Part shown: piece by piece, positions 45,068 to 53,490 of the stretch
How positions within the stretch are numbered: position 1 is the first letter of the stretch
Layout: each line of letters opens with the position of its first letter
Assembly: GCF_004151105.1 (NCBI RefSeq)
Contig: NZ_PHRF01000026.1
Coordinates: 62,001 to 126,000 of the forward strand
Source: Streptomyces sp. L-9-10
GTDB lineage: Bacteria; Actinomycetota; Actinomycetes; Streptomycetales; Streptomycetaceae
Direction: 5' to 3'
DNA length: 64,000 nt
Translations under genes and position numbers: made by a program
The notes under the pieces: model-generated
The model's database searches: none
What the model saw: the letters and a program-made list of their open reading frames with translations, nothing else
What the model was told of the DNA's origin: nothing

Positions 45068-45099
45068 GGGCCTCCGGGCCTCCGGGCCTCCGGGCCTCC
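45068..45099. repeat. Tandem array, four 8-bp GGGCCTCC units
   Basis: Four identical GGGCCTCC copies immediately downstream of pheA. Confidence 0.9.
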
Positions 45100-45116
45100 G
45101 AGACAGGGCCTCGGCC

Positions 45117-46052
45117 TCAGGCGCGGCCGTCCTGGCTGCGCGCCAGCCAGTCCGACGCCTCGATGAACGCCGTATCCGAGGTCCCGGGCCGCAACGGCGG
45201 CACATCGCTCGCGGACATCCCCGCCCTCGGGTACGAGCCGAGGAACCGCACCTTGGGGCAGATCCGCTTCAGCCCCATCAGCGCCTCGCCCACCCGCCGG
45301 TCCGAGATATGGCCCTCGGCGTCGACCGCGAAGCAGTAATTACCGATTCCCGCACCTGTCGGACGTGACTGGATCAGCATCAGGTTGACCCCGCGCACCG
45401 CGAACTCCTGGAGCAGTTCGAGCAGCGCGCCCGGGTGGTCGTCGCCCAGCCAGATGACCACCGAGGTCTTGTCCGCACCCGTCGGCGCCGCCGGGCGGGC
45501 CGGCCGTCCCACCAGGACGAAGCGCGTCTCCGCGTTCTCCGCGTCATGGATCTCGGTGACCAGGGCCTCGAGGCCGTACGTCGCCGCCGCGAACTCACCG
45601 GCGAAGGCCGCGTCGAACCGGCCTTCCTGCACCAGTCGCGCCCCGTCCGCGTTCGACGCGGCCGATTCCCACAGCGCGTCCGGCAGCTGGGTCCGCAGCC
45701 AGTTCCTCACCTGCGGCTGGGCGACCGGATGACCGGTCACCGTCTTCACATCCGACAGCTTCGTCCCCGGCCGTACGAGCAGGGCGAAGGTGATCGGCAG
45801 CAGCACCTCGCGGTAGATCATCAGCGGCTCGCCGGAAGCGAGCTCGTCGAGGGTCGCGGTGACCCCGCCCTCCACCGAGTTCTCGATCGGAACCAGCGCG
45901 GCCGCGGCCTCCCCGTTCCGTACGGCATCGAGGGCCGCCGGTACGGACACCATGGGGACGAGTTCCCGCGTGGCGGATTCCGGGAGTGTACGGAGGGCCG
46001 CTTCCGTGAAGGTGCCCTCGGGGCCGAGATACGTGTAGCGCGTGGCCGACAT
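45117..46052 (-). CDS. pheA: Prephenate dehydratase
   Basis: 311 residues. The PDT domain (1-185) opens YLGPEGTFTEAAL and includes the family's PIENSVEGGVTATLDEL region (about 56-72). The C-terminal ACT domain contains the phenylalanine-binding motif QSRPTG (about 228-233), so feedback inhibition by phenylalanine is expected. Produces phenylpyruvate. No chorismate mutase domain. Start at 46052 (MSATRYTYLGPEG). Confidence 0.96.
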   Translation of the reverse strand: MSATRYTYLGPEGTFTEAALRTLPESATRELVPMVSVPAALDAVRNGEAAAALVPIENSVEGGVTATLDELASGEPLMIYREVLLPITFALLVRPGTKLSDVKTVTGHPVAQPQVRNWLRTQLPDALWESAASNADGARLVQEGRFDAAFAGEFAAATYGLEALVTEIHDAENAETRFVLVGRPARPAAPTGADKTSVVIWLGDDHPGALLELLQEFAVRGVNLMLIQSRPTGAGIGNYCFAVDAEGHISDRRVGEALMGLKRICPKVRFLGSYPRAGMSASDVPPLRPGTSDTAFIEASDWLARSQDGRA

Positions 46053-46124
46053 ACGGTCACCCTAATGGGCTGACGGCTCTCGTGGGTCCGGCCTGGTAAA
46101 CCCCGAGGTGGGGGGCGTGCGGGC

Positions 46125-47519
46125 TCAGGACTCCAGGAGCCGCTGACCCACGTACTCCCCCTCCCGGGCGCCCCCGGGCACCGCGAAGAGACCGCTCGCC
46201 TCATGGCGGATGAACGCCGACAGCGCGTCCCCCCGGTCGAGCTTGCGCTGCACCGGTACGAAGCCCTTGAGCGGATCGGCCTGCCAGCAGACGAAGAGCA
46301 GCCCCGCGTCCGGTGTCCCGTCCGGCGCGATTCCGTCGTGGAAGGAGAAGGGACGGCGCAGCATCGCGGCCCCGCCGTTGGCCTCCGGCGTCGAGATCCG
46401 GGCGTGTGCGTTGCTGGGGATGACGGGCTTGCCGTCCGGTCCCCACCGGTCCAGGTCCGGTTCGGTCGTCTCCGTACCGCCCGTGAGCGGGGCCCCGTCC
46501 GACTTGCGCCGGCCGATGACCTGTTCCTGCTTGGCGAGCGAGAGCGCCTCCCAGTCGTCCAGGAGCATGCGGATACGCCGTACGACCGCGTAGGAGCCGC
46601 CCGCCATCCAGGACGGGGTGCCGGCCGCCGGGGCCGCCGGGACGAAGATCCGCCGGTCGAAGTCCGGCTCCGACGGCTTGGGATTGCCGGTGCCGTCTAT
46701 CTGGCCCATCAGATTCCGGCTGGTCATGGGGTGGGGGGTGGCGCCGGGGGAACGGTTGAAGCCGTTCATCTGCCAGCGCACCCGGGCCGCCGCGCCCGCG
46801 TCCTTCTGGAGCGCCCGCAGCGCGTGGAAGGCGACGAGCGCGTCGTTGGAGCCGATCTGGATCCAGAGATCGCCGTTGCTGCGTCCGGCGTCGAGATGGT
46901 CGGAGGAGAAGGCGGGCAGCGGATCGAGGGCGGCCGGGCGCCGGGCGGCCAGGCCCGTACGGTCGAAGAAGGTGCGGCCGAACCCGAAGGTCACGGTGAG
47001 GGAGGAGGGCCCGGCGTCCAGGGCGATACCGGTGTCGTGGCCGCCGTCCGCGCCCGTGGCTCCCGCACCGCCACCCGCGGCCGGTTCGCCGGTCATCAGC
47101 GTCCGTGCCGTGTCCGACCAGCGGCGCAGCAGCGCGGCGGCTTCCCGCCGTCCCGCGCCGGGGGCCAGGTCGAAGGCGATCAGATGGCCACGGGCGTGCA
47201 GGGGAGTGGTGATGCCGGGCTGGTGCGCGCCGTGGAAGGGGACGGAGTCCGTGCCGACGCTGGTCAGCGCGGTCGCCGGCGTGGGGCGGCTCGCCGCGTA
47301 CGCGCCGGCTCCGCCGACCGCGCCGAGGGCGAGTCCGGCGGCGCCCGCGGAGCCGAGCAGCCGCCGCCTGGAGACACCGGTGAGCGGGGCGCGCCCGGAT
47401 CCGCCCTCGGCGGCCCCGTTCTCGGGGGTTCCGTCCTCGGGCTTCTCGCGGAGGGGCCGGGAGCGGCCGCCGTCGCGGCCGTTCCGGTTGTCGTGGTCCT
47501 GCCGGGTCGTCTCGCTCAC
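46125..47519 (-). CDS. efeB: EfeB-like Dyp-type peroxidase, Tat-exported
   Basis: 464 residues. After a polar N-terminus, a twin-arginine signal occupies about residues 50-80 (SRRRLLGSAGAAGLALGAVG). The Dyp fold follows, with the distal GQIDGTGNP motif (about 268-276; catalytic aspartate) and the proximal haem histidine in NAHARIS (about residue 375). EfeB recovers iron from haem or ferrous iron in ferric uptake systems, though no EfeU or EfeO is adjacent. In actinobacteria this gene travels with copper genes instead. GTG start at 47519; it follows the CopCD gene by only 6 bases and shares its operon. Confidence 0.9.
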   Translation of the reverse strand: MSETTRQDHDNRNGRDGGRSRPLREKPEDGTPENGAAEGGSGRAPLTGVSRRRLLGSAGAAGLALGAVGGAGAYAASRPTPATALTSVGTDSVPFHGAHQPGITTPLHARGHLIAFDLAPGAGRREAAALLRRWSDTARTLMTGEPAAGGGAGATGADGGHDTGIALDAGPSSLTVTFGFGRTFFDRTGLAARRPAALDPLPAFSSDHLDAGRSNGDLWIQIGSNDALVAFHALRALQKDAGAAARVRWQMNGFNRSPGATPHPMTSRNLMGQIDGTGNPKPSEPDFDRRIFVPAAPAAGTPSWMAGGSYAVVRRIRMLLDDWEALSLAKQEQVIGRRKSDGAPLTGGTETTEPDLDRWGPDGKPVIPSNAHARISTPEANGGAAMLRRPFSFHDGIAPDGTPDAGLLFVCWQADPLKGFVPVQRKLDRGDALSAFIRHEASGLFAVPGGAREGEYVGQRLLES

Positions 47520-47525
47520 GATGGG

Positions 47526-49499
47526 TCAGCCGATCTTCACGTTCTTGTCGACGGTCGTCTGGTCGATGTCGGAGGTACGGATGGTCAGCTGGAGCTGCCA
47601 CTCGCCCGGCATCGGGATCTGCACGGCGTCCGCGCTCCAGTGTCCGGGAGCGAAGTGCTCGGGGACGATCGGCAGCGGACCGATCTTCTGGGCCGTGAGG
47701 GTGAAGGCGGCCTTCACCTCGGGCACGTCCAGCGGCTGTCCGTCCGGGCCGTCGACGTAGATGTGCATCGCGTTGGCGCCGGAGCGGCCGGGATCGAGGG
47801 TGAGCCGTACGGTGCCCTTGCCGTTCTCGCCGCCGGTGTCGAAGGGCAGCGTGAGGGCGAGGGGGCCCTCGGTCGCGGGCGCGGTGGCGGCCGTGCCACC
47901 GGTCGCGCCGGCTTCCTGCTCGGCCGTACGGCCCGGCTCTGTGGAGGTCAGTACGGTCGTGACGGCGAGGAGCACCACGGCGACTCCGGCTTCGGCGAGT
48001 ACGGACCGGCGCAGTCCGATTCGCCCCGGATCGGAATCACGGATCCGCTTCTGGCGAGCAGTCGCCAGTGCCTCTTTCTGCCGTGCGAGCTGGGTAGCTC
48101 TCTCACTGTCACCAACGACGGTCACCGACGCGGTGGTCTCGGTCCCCCCACCGGTCTCCGATCCTGTCGCGGCTTCGGCCTCGGCTTCTGCCCCGACCCT
48201 GACCCCGGCCCTGACCCCGGCCCCGGCCTCTGCCCGCTGCTCCAGCCGTCCCGTCCACCTCCGGGAGAACCAGGCGATCCCGACCAGCACAGCGACGAGC
48301 CCGACCTTGACCAGAAGGAGTTGCCCATATGACGTGCCCCAGAGCGCCGACCACGATCCGACCTGACGCCACGACTGGTAGAGCCCGGTCGCGGCGAGTA
48401 CGACGACGCTGACGAAGGCGACGCGCGAGAAGCGCCGCACCGCCGCGTTCTCGAGGGAGGGCGCCCGGTAGAGGGCGACCAGCAGCGCCGTGAGCCCGCC
48501 GAGCCAGCTCGCCACCGCCAGCAGATGCAGGACGTCCACCGGCATGGCGAGACCGGTCTGGATCCCGGTCGAGGCGTGCTCGGCGAGCGCCCACGTCCCG
48601 GCGATCCCTGCCGCGACGACCGCGCCGCCCACGGTGAGTCCGAAGGTGAGGTCCTTCCTCTCCTTGTTCTCCTCCTCGTCCTGGGGCGTCTCCCGCTTGG
48701 CGTACGCGCCGAAGAGGACGGCGACGAACAGGGCGGCGGCGCCGAGCAGCAGCAGCCGGGAGACGAGTGCCGCTCCGGTCTTGGTGGCCAGGACGTCCTG
48801 GAGTCCGCCGAGGTCGAAGGCGTCGCCCAGCTCGCCCGAGCCGGTGTACGGGCTGCGCAGGAGGAGCAGGACGAGCGTGGCGGCGGTGAGGGTGAGCCAG
48901 CCCTGCACGACGAGCCGTTGCAGGGGACGTACGGACGCGCCGCGCGGCCAGCAGCCGAGGATGAAGGCCGCGCCACCGACGAGGAGGATGAAACCGGCGT
49001 ACGAGATATAGCGCGCGATGTCGTAGAGGGTGCCGACGAGTCCCCCGCCTGCTTCCTCGCTGGGCACGGCGGCCGTGGTCTTCGAGGGCGCTCCGATGGA
49101 GAAGGTGAAGGCGCCGGAGATGGGATGGCTGTCGGCGGAGACCGCCTGCCAGGCGACGGTGTAGGTGCCGTCGGGCAGTCCCGCGTGGAGGTCGACGCCG
49201 TAGGCGACGGTGCCGCCGCTGCTCAGATCGCGGATCTTCCCGGTGTCGGCGCGCTTGTTGCCCGGATCGAGCACACGGATCGAGTTGTCGCCCATGGCGA
49301 TCTGTTCGGAGAAGGTGAGGCTGATGTCCTTGGGAGCGGTGGCGACCACCGCCCCGTCCTCGGGGGTGCTCCCGGTCAGTGCGGCATGCGCCGACGCCGT
49401 GCCGGAGAGCACGGTGAAGACGGTGCCGAGAAGCACCGTGGCAACGAGCAGTAGCCGCACCAGGGGTGCGGATCCGAAGCGCGGGGCGGTGGCTGTCAT
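47526..49499 (-). CDS. CopC-CopD fusion copper transport protein with C-terminal YtkA-like domain
   Basis: 657 residues. A signal peptide (about 1-38, ending ASAHA) exposes His 38, the usual copper ligand of CopC. The CopC domain (about 38-135) is followed by eight membrane helices (CopD, about 155-420), a charged cytoplasmic-looking linker (about 430-490) and another helix (about 500-520). The C-terminal extracytoplasmic beta-sandwich (about 545-657) resembles YtkA-like domains. The protein probably moves copper across the membrane for export-side enzymes such as cytochrome oxidase. ATG at 49499; 14 bases after the PCuAC gene. Confidence 0.92.
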   Translation of the reverse strand: MTATAPRFGSAPLVRLLLVATVLLGTVFTVLSGTASAHAALTGSTPEDGAVVATAPKDISLTFSEQIAMGDNSIRVLDPGNKRADTGKIRDLSSGGTVAYGVDLHAGLPDGTYTVAWQAVSADSHPISGAFTFSIGAPSKTTAAVPSEEAGGGLVGTLYDIARYISYAGFILLVGGAAFILGCWPRGASVRPLQRLVVQGWLTLTAATLVLLLLRSPYTGSGELGDAFDLGGLQDVLATKTGAALVSRLLLLGAAALFVAVLFGAYAKRETPQDEEENKERKDLTFGLTVGGAVVAAGIAGTWALAEHASTGIQTGLAMPVDVLHLLAVASWLGGLTALLVALYRAPSLENAAVRRFSRVAFVSVVVLAATGLYQSWRQVGSWSALWGTSYGQLLLVKVGLVAVLVGIAWFSRRWTGRLEQRAEAGAGVRAGVRVGAEAEAEAATGSETGGGTETTASVTVVGDSERATQLARQKEALATARQKRIRDSDPGRIGLRRSVLAEAGVAVVLLAVTTVLTSTEPGRTAEQEAGATGGTAATAPATEGPLALTLPFDTGGENGKGTVRLTLDPGRSGANAMHIYVDGPDGQPLDVPEVKAAFTLTAQKIGPLPIVPEHFAPGHWSADAVQIPMPGEWQLQLTIRTSDIDQTTVDKNVKIG

Positions 49500-49513
49500 G
49501 GCGTGTCAGTCCC

Positions 49514-50032
49514 TCATCGCTGGGCCGGGTTGTAGTTGATCTCCTTCACGGGAAGCTCGACCTTGATGGGGTCGGCCTTCTCGAAGTGCAGCTCGATGCT
49601 GACCTTCTGGCCCTCCTTCGGCTGCCGCGTGAGCCCCATGAACATGATGTGGTTGCCGCCACGCGCGAGGTTCAGTTCGCCGCCGGCCGGGATGTCGAAG
49701 AACTTCACCTTCCGCATTTTCTGGTTCTCGGTGCTGTGGATCGTGATGTCGTCGGAGATGTCGCTGGTGACGGAGGTGAGCTTGTCGGCGGCGCCACCGC
49801 TGTTGGTGACGACGAGGAAGCCCGCCGCGAGATCGCCGACGGGGCGCGGCATATAGCCCCCGCTGACCTTCAACTGGGGTGTGTTGCCCGAAGGGTTGGC
49901 GGAGGAGCCGGACGAAGAGCCGGAAGCGGACGAGGAAGAGGAGGAGGAAGCGGATGACGCCGAGGAGCAGCCCGCCAGCGCCAGCGCGGCGGTCAGGGCG
50001 ACGGCGAGAGCGGGAAGAGTACGGCGGTTCAC
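49514..50032 (-). CDS. PCuAC copper chaperone lipoprotein
   Basis: 172 residues. A lipoprotein signal with lipobox LALAGC (cysteine about 22) is followed by a Ser-rich spacer and a DUF461/PCuAC domain. Cu(I) ligand candidates are in HSTENQKM (H and M, about 106-113) and HIMFMGL (H, M, M, about 132-138). In this family such residues hand copper to the CuA site of cytochrome c oxidase. The GTG start overlaps the Sco stop as GTGA, so the two partner chaperones are translationally coupled. Confidence 0.93.
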   Translation of the reverse strand: MNRRTLPALAVALTAALALAGCSSASSASSSSSSSASGSSSGSSANPSGNTPQLKVSGGYMPRPVGDLAAGFLVVTNSGGAADKLTSVTSDISDDITIHSTENQKMRKVKFFDIPAGGELNLARGGNHIMFMGLTRQPKEGQKVSIELHFEKADPIKVELPVKEINYNPAQR

Positions 50033-50709
50033 GGGTTCTCACCCTTGATGAGCTTCGGCAGGTCCTTGGCGTAGTCGTCCGAGGAGGCGTCCTCGCCGTA
50101 GAGGACATATCCGCCGTCGGTCTTCGGTGAGAACGCGATGACCTGTGCGCCGTGCATCGAGACGACGGTGCCGTCCTTCTCCTTCTTGGGCGCGTCGATG
50201 CCGATGCCGAGCTGACGCGCGCCCGCCTGGATGGTGGGGAAGTCGCCGGTGAGTCCGACGAAGGACGGATCGCCCGCGCTGGCCAGCCACTTGCCGAGTT
50301 CGGCGGAGGTGTCCCGCTCCGGGTCGGTGGTGACGAAGACGACCTGGAGCTTGTCCTGGTCGGCCTTGGGCAGCGATTTACGGGCGATGGCGATGTTGCT
50401 GATCGTCGTCGGGCAGACGTCAGGGCAGTTGGTGTAGCCGAAGTAGATGAGCGTCGGCTTGCCCTTGGTCGCCTCACGGAAGTCGTACGACTTGCCCTTG
50501 GTGTCCTTCAGGACGAGGTTCGGCTTCTTGAACGGTGTGTCGAGCACCGTCGCGGCTTCGGTCTTCGGCTGGGCGGAGATATCGGCGACGGGCTTCGTGG
50601 AGTCGTCGCCGCCACCGCCGCAGGCGGTCAGGGTGAGTGCCAGGGCCGCGACGAGAGCGGCGGCGGAAGCCACCGTCTTCTTACGGGAGGTCACTGTCTT
50701 CGTGCGCAT
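50029..50709 (-). CDS. Sco1/SenC-family copper chaperone lipoprotein
   Basis: 226 residues. Signal with lipobox TLTAC (cysteine about 30). The thioredoxin-like domain has the copper-binding CPDVC (about 98-102), and the third ligand, a histidine, lies in VSMHGAQ (about residue 185). Sco proteins deliver copper and electrons to the CuA centre of cytochrome oxidase and may also serve in oxidative defence. ATG at 50709; the longer frame upstream has no support. Coupled to PCuAC. Confidence 0.94.
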   Translation of the reverse strand: MRTKTVTSRKKTVASAAALVAALALTLTACGGGGDDSTKPVADISAQPKTEAATVLDTPFKKPNLVLKDTKGKSYDFREATKGKPTLIYFGYTNCPDVCPTTISNIAIARKSLPKADQDKLQVVFVTTDPERDTSAELGKWLASAGDPSFVGLTGDFPTIQAGARQLGIGIDAPKKEKDGTVVSMHGAQVIAFSPKTDGGYVLYGEDASSDDYAKDLPKLIKGENP

Positions 50710-50877
50710 GGGGAGATTTCCTGGTCGTGGGGTACGGGCACCGGACACGCGGGCCGGGGTGTTGTCCGGCTCCGCGTGTCCCGGGCGCCTCGGGTGCCTC
50801 GGGTATGTGGTGCGCAGCGCCGTGGTGCGCGCTGCCGTGGTGCGTGAGGAGAGGAGGGAGGGAGCGCCTCAGGCCCG

Positions 50878-51603
50878 TCAGGCCGAACGGCGACGACCGG
50901 CCAGCACGGCGAAGGTCACCCCGGCGATGCCGACGAGGATGCCGATGAGGCCGAGGGCACGGGCGGTGGTGTCACTGGTGTCGGCGGAGGCCGTCGCGGC
51001 CTTCGCGTCGGCCGCGGCCTTGTCCTTCCCGGCCGAGGCGCCGTGCTCGTCGCCGGTGGCCGCCGTGAGCTTCAGCACGGGCGCGGGGCTGAGGGGCTCC
51101 GTCCCGTCCTCCTTGGGCTCCTCGATCCAGCGAACGATTTCCCTGTTGTCGTATGTCTGGATCGCCTTGAACACCAGCTGGTCGGCGTCTTCGGGGAGTT
51201 GTCCGACGGAGAGGGGGAACTGCTGGAACTGACCCGGTCCGATCTTGCTGCCGTCCGCGGTCCAGGTGACCTTGGAGACAGCCTCGGTGATGGTGTTGCC
51301 GTGCATCTCCAGCGGCTTGGCGAGCTTGGTCCTGGCGACGTCGATCTTCCAGCCCGGTACGGGCTGCGGCAGCACGGACGCCAGCGGGTGGTCGTCCGGG
51401 AAGTTCACTTCGACCTTGGTGGTGGAGGCGTCGTCGCGCTCGTTGGGGACCTTGAAGTTGATCGTCGCGTAACCGCCCTTGGCGGCCTCGCCCTGCGGCT
51501 GCACGCTGACATGCGCGGAGGCGGGACCGGCCAGCAGCAGAAGGGCGGTCGCGGCGATACCGCCGGCGACGGAGACGCGGGTGACGTTCTTGGCTGAGAA
51601 CAC
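50878..51603 (-). CDS. YcnI/DUF1775 copper-associated exported protein
   Basis: 241 residues. A signal peptide (about 1-31, ending GPASA) is followed at once by HVSVQP, giving an exposed N-terminal histidine after cleavage, the copper ligand of YcnI. The beta-sandwich domain (about 31-175) is followed by a Lys/Ala-rich spacer and a C-terminal membrane anchor (about 212-233) ending GRRRSA. Predicted to bind Cu(II) outside the cell. GTG start at 51603, with GGAG seven bases upstream; the longer frame to 51720 is not signal-like. Confidence 0.92.
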   Translation of the reverse strand: MFSAKNVTRVSVAGGIAATALLLLAGPASAHVSVQPQGEAAKGGYATINFKVPNERDDASTTKVEVNFPDDHPLASVLPQPVPGWKIDVARTKLAKPLEMHGNTITEAVSKVTWTADGSKIGPGQFQQFPLSVGQLPEDADQLVFKAIQTYDNREIVRWIEEPKEDGTEPLSPAPVLKLTAATGDEHGASAGKDKAAADAKAATASADTSDTTARALGLIGILVGIAGVTFAVLAGRRRSA

Positions 51604-51743
51604 AGAACACTCCACGGTGCGAGAGAAAGAGAAAGAGGTGATCAGAAGGGGGTGCCGCGGCGGCGGTGCGCGACGGCACAGCGACCTCACCCCGGTCCGT
51701 GTCCGAATATCCATCGGCACGCGGAAGCGCGGAGGGTGTCGCG

Positions 51744-52568
51744 TCAGGCTGCGAGGGCGAATACGGCCGGAGGGCCGCGTCTGATCACCGTGTGCTGGAG
51801 AGTTTCCCCGGCCGGTGGGGGCGGAGTGCGGTACGAGCCGTGCGGGGCGCGCGGCCGTGGCGCGGGTACGCCGGGCAGCCCGGCGCGCAGCGCCCGTACG
51901 AGGGCGAGAGCCGCGCGCAGGGCGCGCAGCGCCGCACTGTCGGTGACTTCACCGATGCCCTGCGTCGACAGCCGGCTGAGCCGGAGAAGCGCGAGATCCC
52001 CGCGGCGCAGCAGCCAGCCCGTCGCGAGAGCGGCGAGCAGATGCCCGAGCACCATGGGCAGAGAGGGCAGCAGCCCCTCACCGGCGGCGGTGGCCGACGC
52101 GGCGTTCGAGGCCGCGGGTCCGAAGGCGGATGGCATGTGCTGATGGGTGCCCGTCATCGAACCCACCGGGCGGATACCCGCGTTGGCGACGATCCGCTGT
52201 GCGTCGACCACGCTGAGTGAGGCGGGACCCGCTCCACAGGCCAGCTTCGCGGCCATTCTGATCAAAGCGTCGTCCGCGCCGGCCGGCACCTTGAGGTGCT
52301 GCTGGCCGAGGCCGAACAGGCTGTGCAGGCCGAGCTGACCAGCCGTCAGAGCGATGACGATCGAGCCCGTCGACCGCGCGCGTCCGGCGAGCGGCGCGGC
52401 GATCGCGAACACTCCCAGGAAGCCGAGGAGCAAGGTCCACCAGGGGACCGGCGCGCAGGCGGCCAGCACATGTCCCGTCGCCGACAGCACGACGCAGACC
52501 GCGGTGAACACCGCGGCCCTCAGCAGCCGCGGGGCGGCTCCGGCGTACGTGCGGGCGGGTCTGGACAT
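51744..52568 (-). CDS. Integral membrane protein of the copper locus, function unknown
   Basis: 274 residues with about five hydrophobic segments (about 15-38, 45-62, 68-88, 160-182 and possibly 205-225). A loop between helices 3 and 4 contains GTHQHMPSAFGP (about residues 139-150), His/Met-rich and compatible with metal binding. The C-terminal tail is Pro/Arg-rich. First gene of the minus-strand block leading into YcnI, Sco, PCuAC, CopCD and EfeB, so a copper role is inferred by position. No family recognised. Confidence 0.78.
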   Translation of the reverse strand: MSRPARTYAGAAPRLLRAAVFTAVCVVLSATGHVLAACAPVPWWTLLLGFLGVFAIAAPLAGRARSTGSIVIALTAGQLGLHSLFGLGQQHLKVPAGADDALIRMAAKLACGAGPASLSVVDAQRIVANAGIRPVGSMTGTHQHMPSAFGPAASNAASATAAGEGLLPSLPMVLGHLLAALATGWLLRRGDLALLRLSRLSTQGIGEVTDSAALRALRAALALVRALRAGLPGVPAPRPRAPHGSYRTPPPPAGETLQHTVIRRGPPAVFALAA

Positions 52569-52895
52569 GGCCGGGTCATCATCGCACTGCGGCCCCCGGC
52601 GCCGTAGGGCAGGTCCGGAAGGTCACCCTCTGTCCGATCTCTGTCCGATCCTTATCCCGTCTCCGCCCCGTCTTCGGCCTGTCTCCGTCGCGTCCTTGAC
52701 CCGCTGTGTCCCGTCTCCGCTCCGCCGCCGGGCTCTGTTCCATACACCGAGATGCGCCGCGGACGCGTCCGCCGAATGAGGGTTATCACGTCAACCCCGT
52801 GCTTACGACCGGAGGTCCGGGGCAATACGTATCGGTATGTCGAGCCTCGATATGTCGAGCGCCGGTATGTCGAGCCGCAGCCTGGAGGCTGGAGC
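52569..52895. other. Divergent intergenic region before the RsbW-like gene
   Basis: 327 bases. It contains the 15-bp array at 52834-52878. An ATG at 52752 opens a frame in phase with the downstream ATPase gene, so a 48-residue longer protein is possible. Confidence 0.4.
52834..52878. repeat. Tandem array, three 15-bp units upstream of the RsbW-like gene
   Basis: GGTATGTCGAGCCTC, GATATGTCGAGCGCC, GGTATGTCGAGCCGC in direct succession. It ends 17 bases before the start codon. Confidence 0.87.
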
Positions 52896-53351
52896 ATGAG
52901 CATCTGGTGGTCTCTCCACTTGCGGCGCGAAGCCGCGAGCGTTCCGCTCGCCCGCCGCCTTCTGCTCGGCGCCATGGACACCGTGGGTGTCGACCCGGAC
53001 ATCTCCTTCGACCTGTCGGTCGCGCTCAGTGAAGCCTGTGCGAACGCCGTTGAGCATGGCGGGGGCGAAGGGTCCGGCGAGCCGCCCGGGGGGTACCGGG
53101 TGACCGCCTATCTGGACGGGGAGAGATGCCGTATCGAAGTGGCCGACTCGGGCCCCGGCTTTCCCGCCCGGCGGGTGGTGCAGCGTACGGCCCCCGCGCC
53201 CGCGCTCACGGCCGAGAACGGCAGGGGGCTGGGGCTGATCGAGCAGCTCGCCGATCATGTGCAGTTCGGGAACCGGCCGGGGCACGGCGCGGTGATCAGC
53301 TTCGACAAGATCCTGAAATGGCGCGAGGGCGCCCTGCTCAGAGCCATGTGA
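52896..53351 (+). CDS. RsbW-like ATP-binding protein (anti-sigma-factor kinase family)
   Basis: 151 residues of an HATPase_c_2 domain. N box SEACANAVEHGG (about 45-56), G1 DSGPGFPARR (about 88-97) and G2 GRGLGLIEQLAD (about 112-123). Such proteins bind or phosphorylate partners in sigma-factor partner switching, but no sigma factor or antagonist is adjacent. ATG at 52896 with GGAG close upstream. The 15-bp array just upstream would encode VEPRY-like repeats if the in-frame ATG at 52752 were used. Confidence 0.85.
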   Translation: MSIWWSLHLRREAASVPLARRLLLGAMDTVGVDPDISFDLSVALSEACANAVEHGGGEGSGEPPGGYRVTAYLDGERCRIEVADSGPGFPARRVVQRTAPAPALTAENGRGLGLIEQLADHVQFGNRPGHGAVISFDKILKWREGALLRAM

Positions 53352-53414
53352 GCTCCGAGCGGAACGCCCTCCACCAGGGACCGGGATCTGAGGCCGGCCA
53401 CTGAGCCCGCGTTG

Positions 53415-53467
53415 TGCCCGGTACCTGGCTGGTGCCCGGTATCTGATTGGCGCCGGTACCTGGTTGG
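53415..53467. repeat. Tandem array, three 18-bp units
   Basis: TGCCCGGTACCTGGCTGG, TGCCCGGTATCTGATTGG and a 17-base third copy, between the RsbW-like gene and pepP. Confidence 0.78.
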
Positions 53468-53490
53468 TACCCGGGCGCAGAGGACCGGGG

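Larger units (their letters stand above)
44495..45116. other. Long intergenic region between serS and pheA
   Basis: 622 bases without a gene, AT-richer than its surroundings between about 44550 and 44900. It carries a DnaA-box cluster (44721-45037) and an 8-bp tandem array (45068-45099). The serS promoter must lie at its left end. Several small frames pass through, all without good ribosome-binding sites. Confidence 0.6.
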
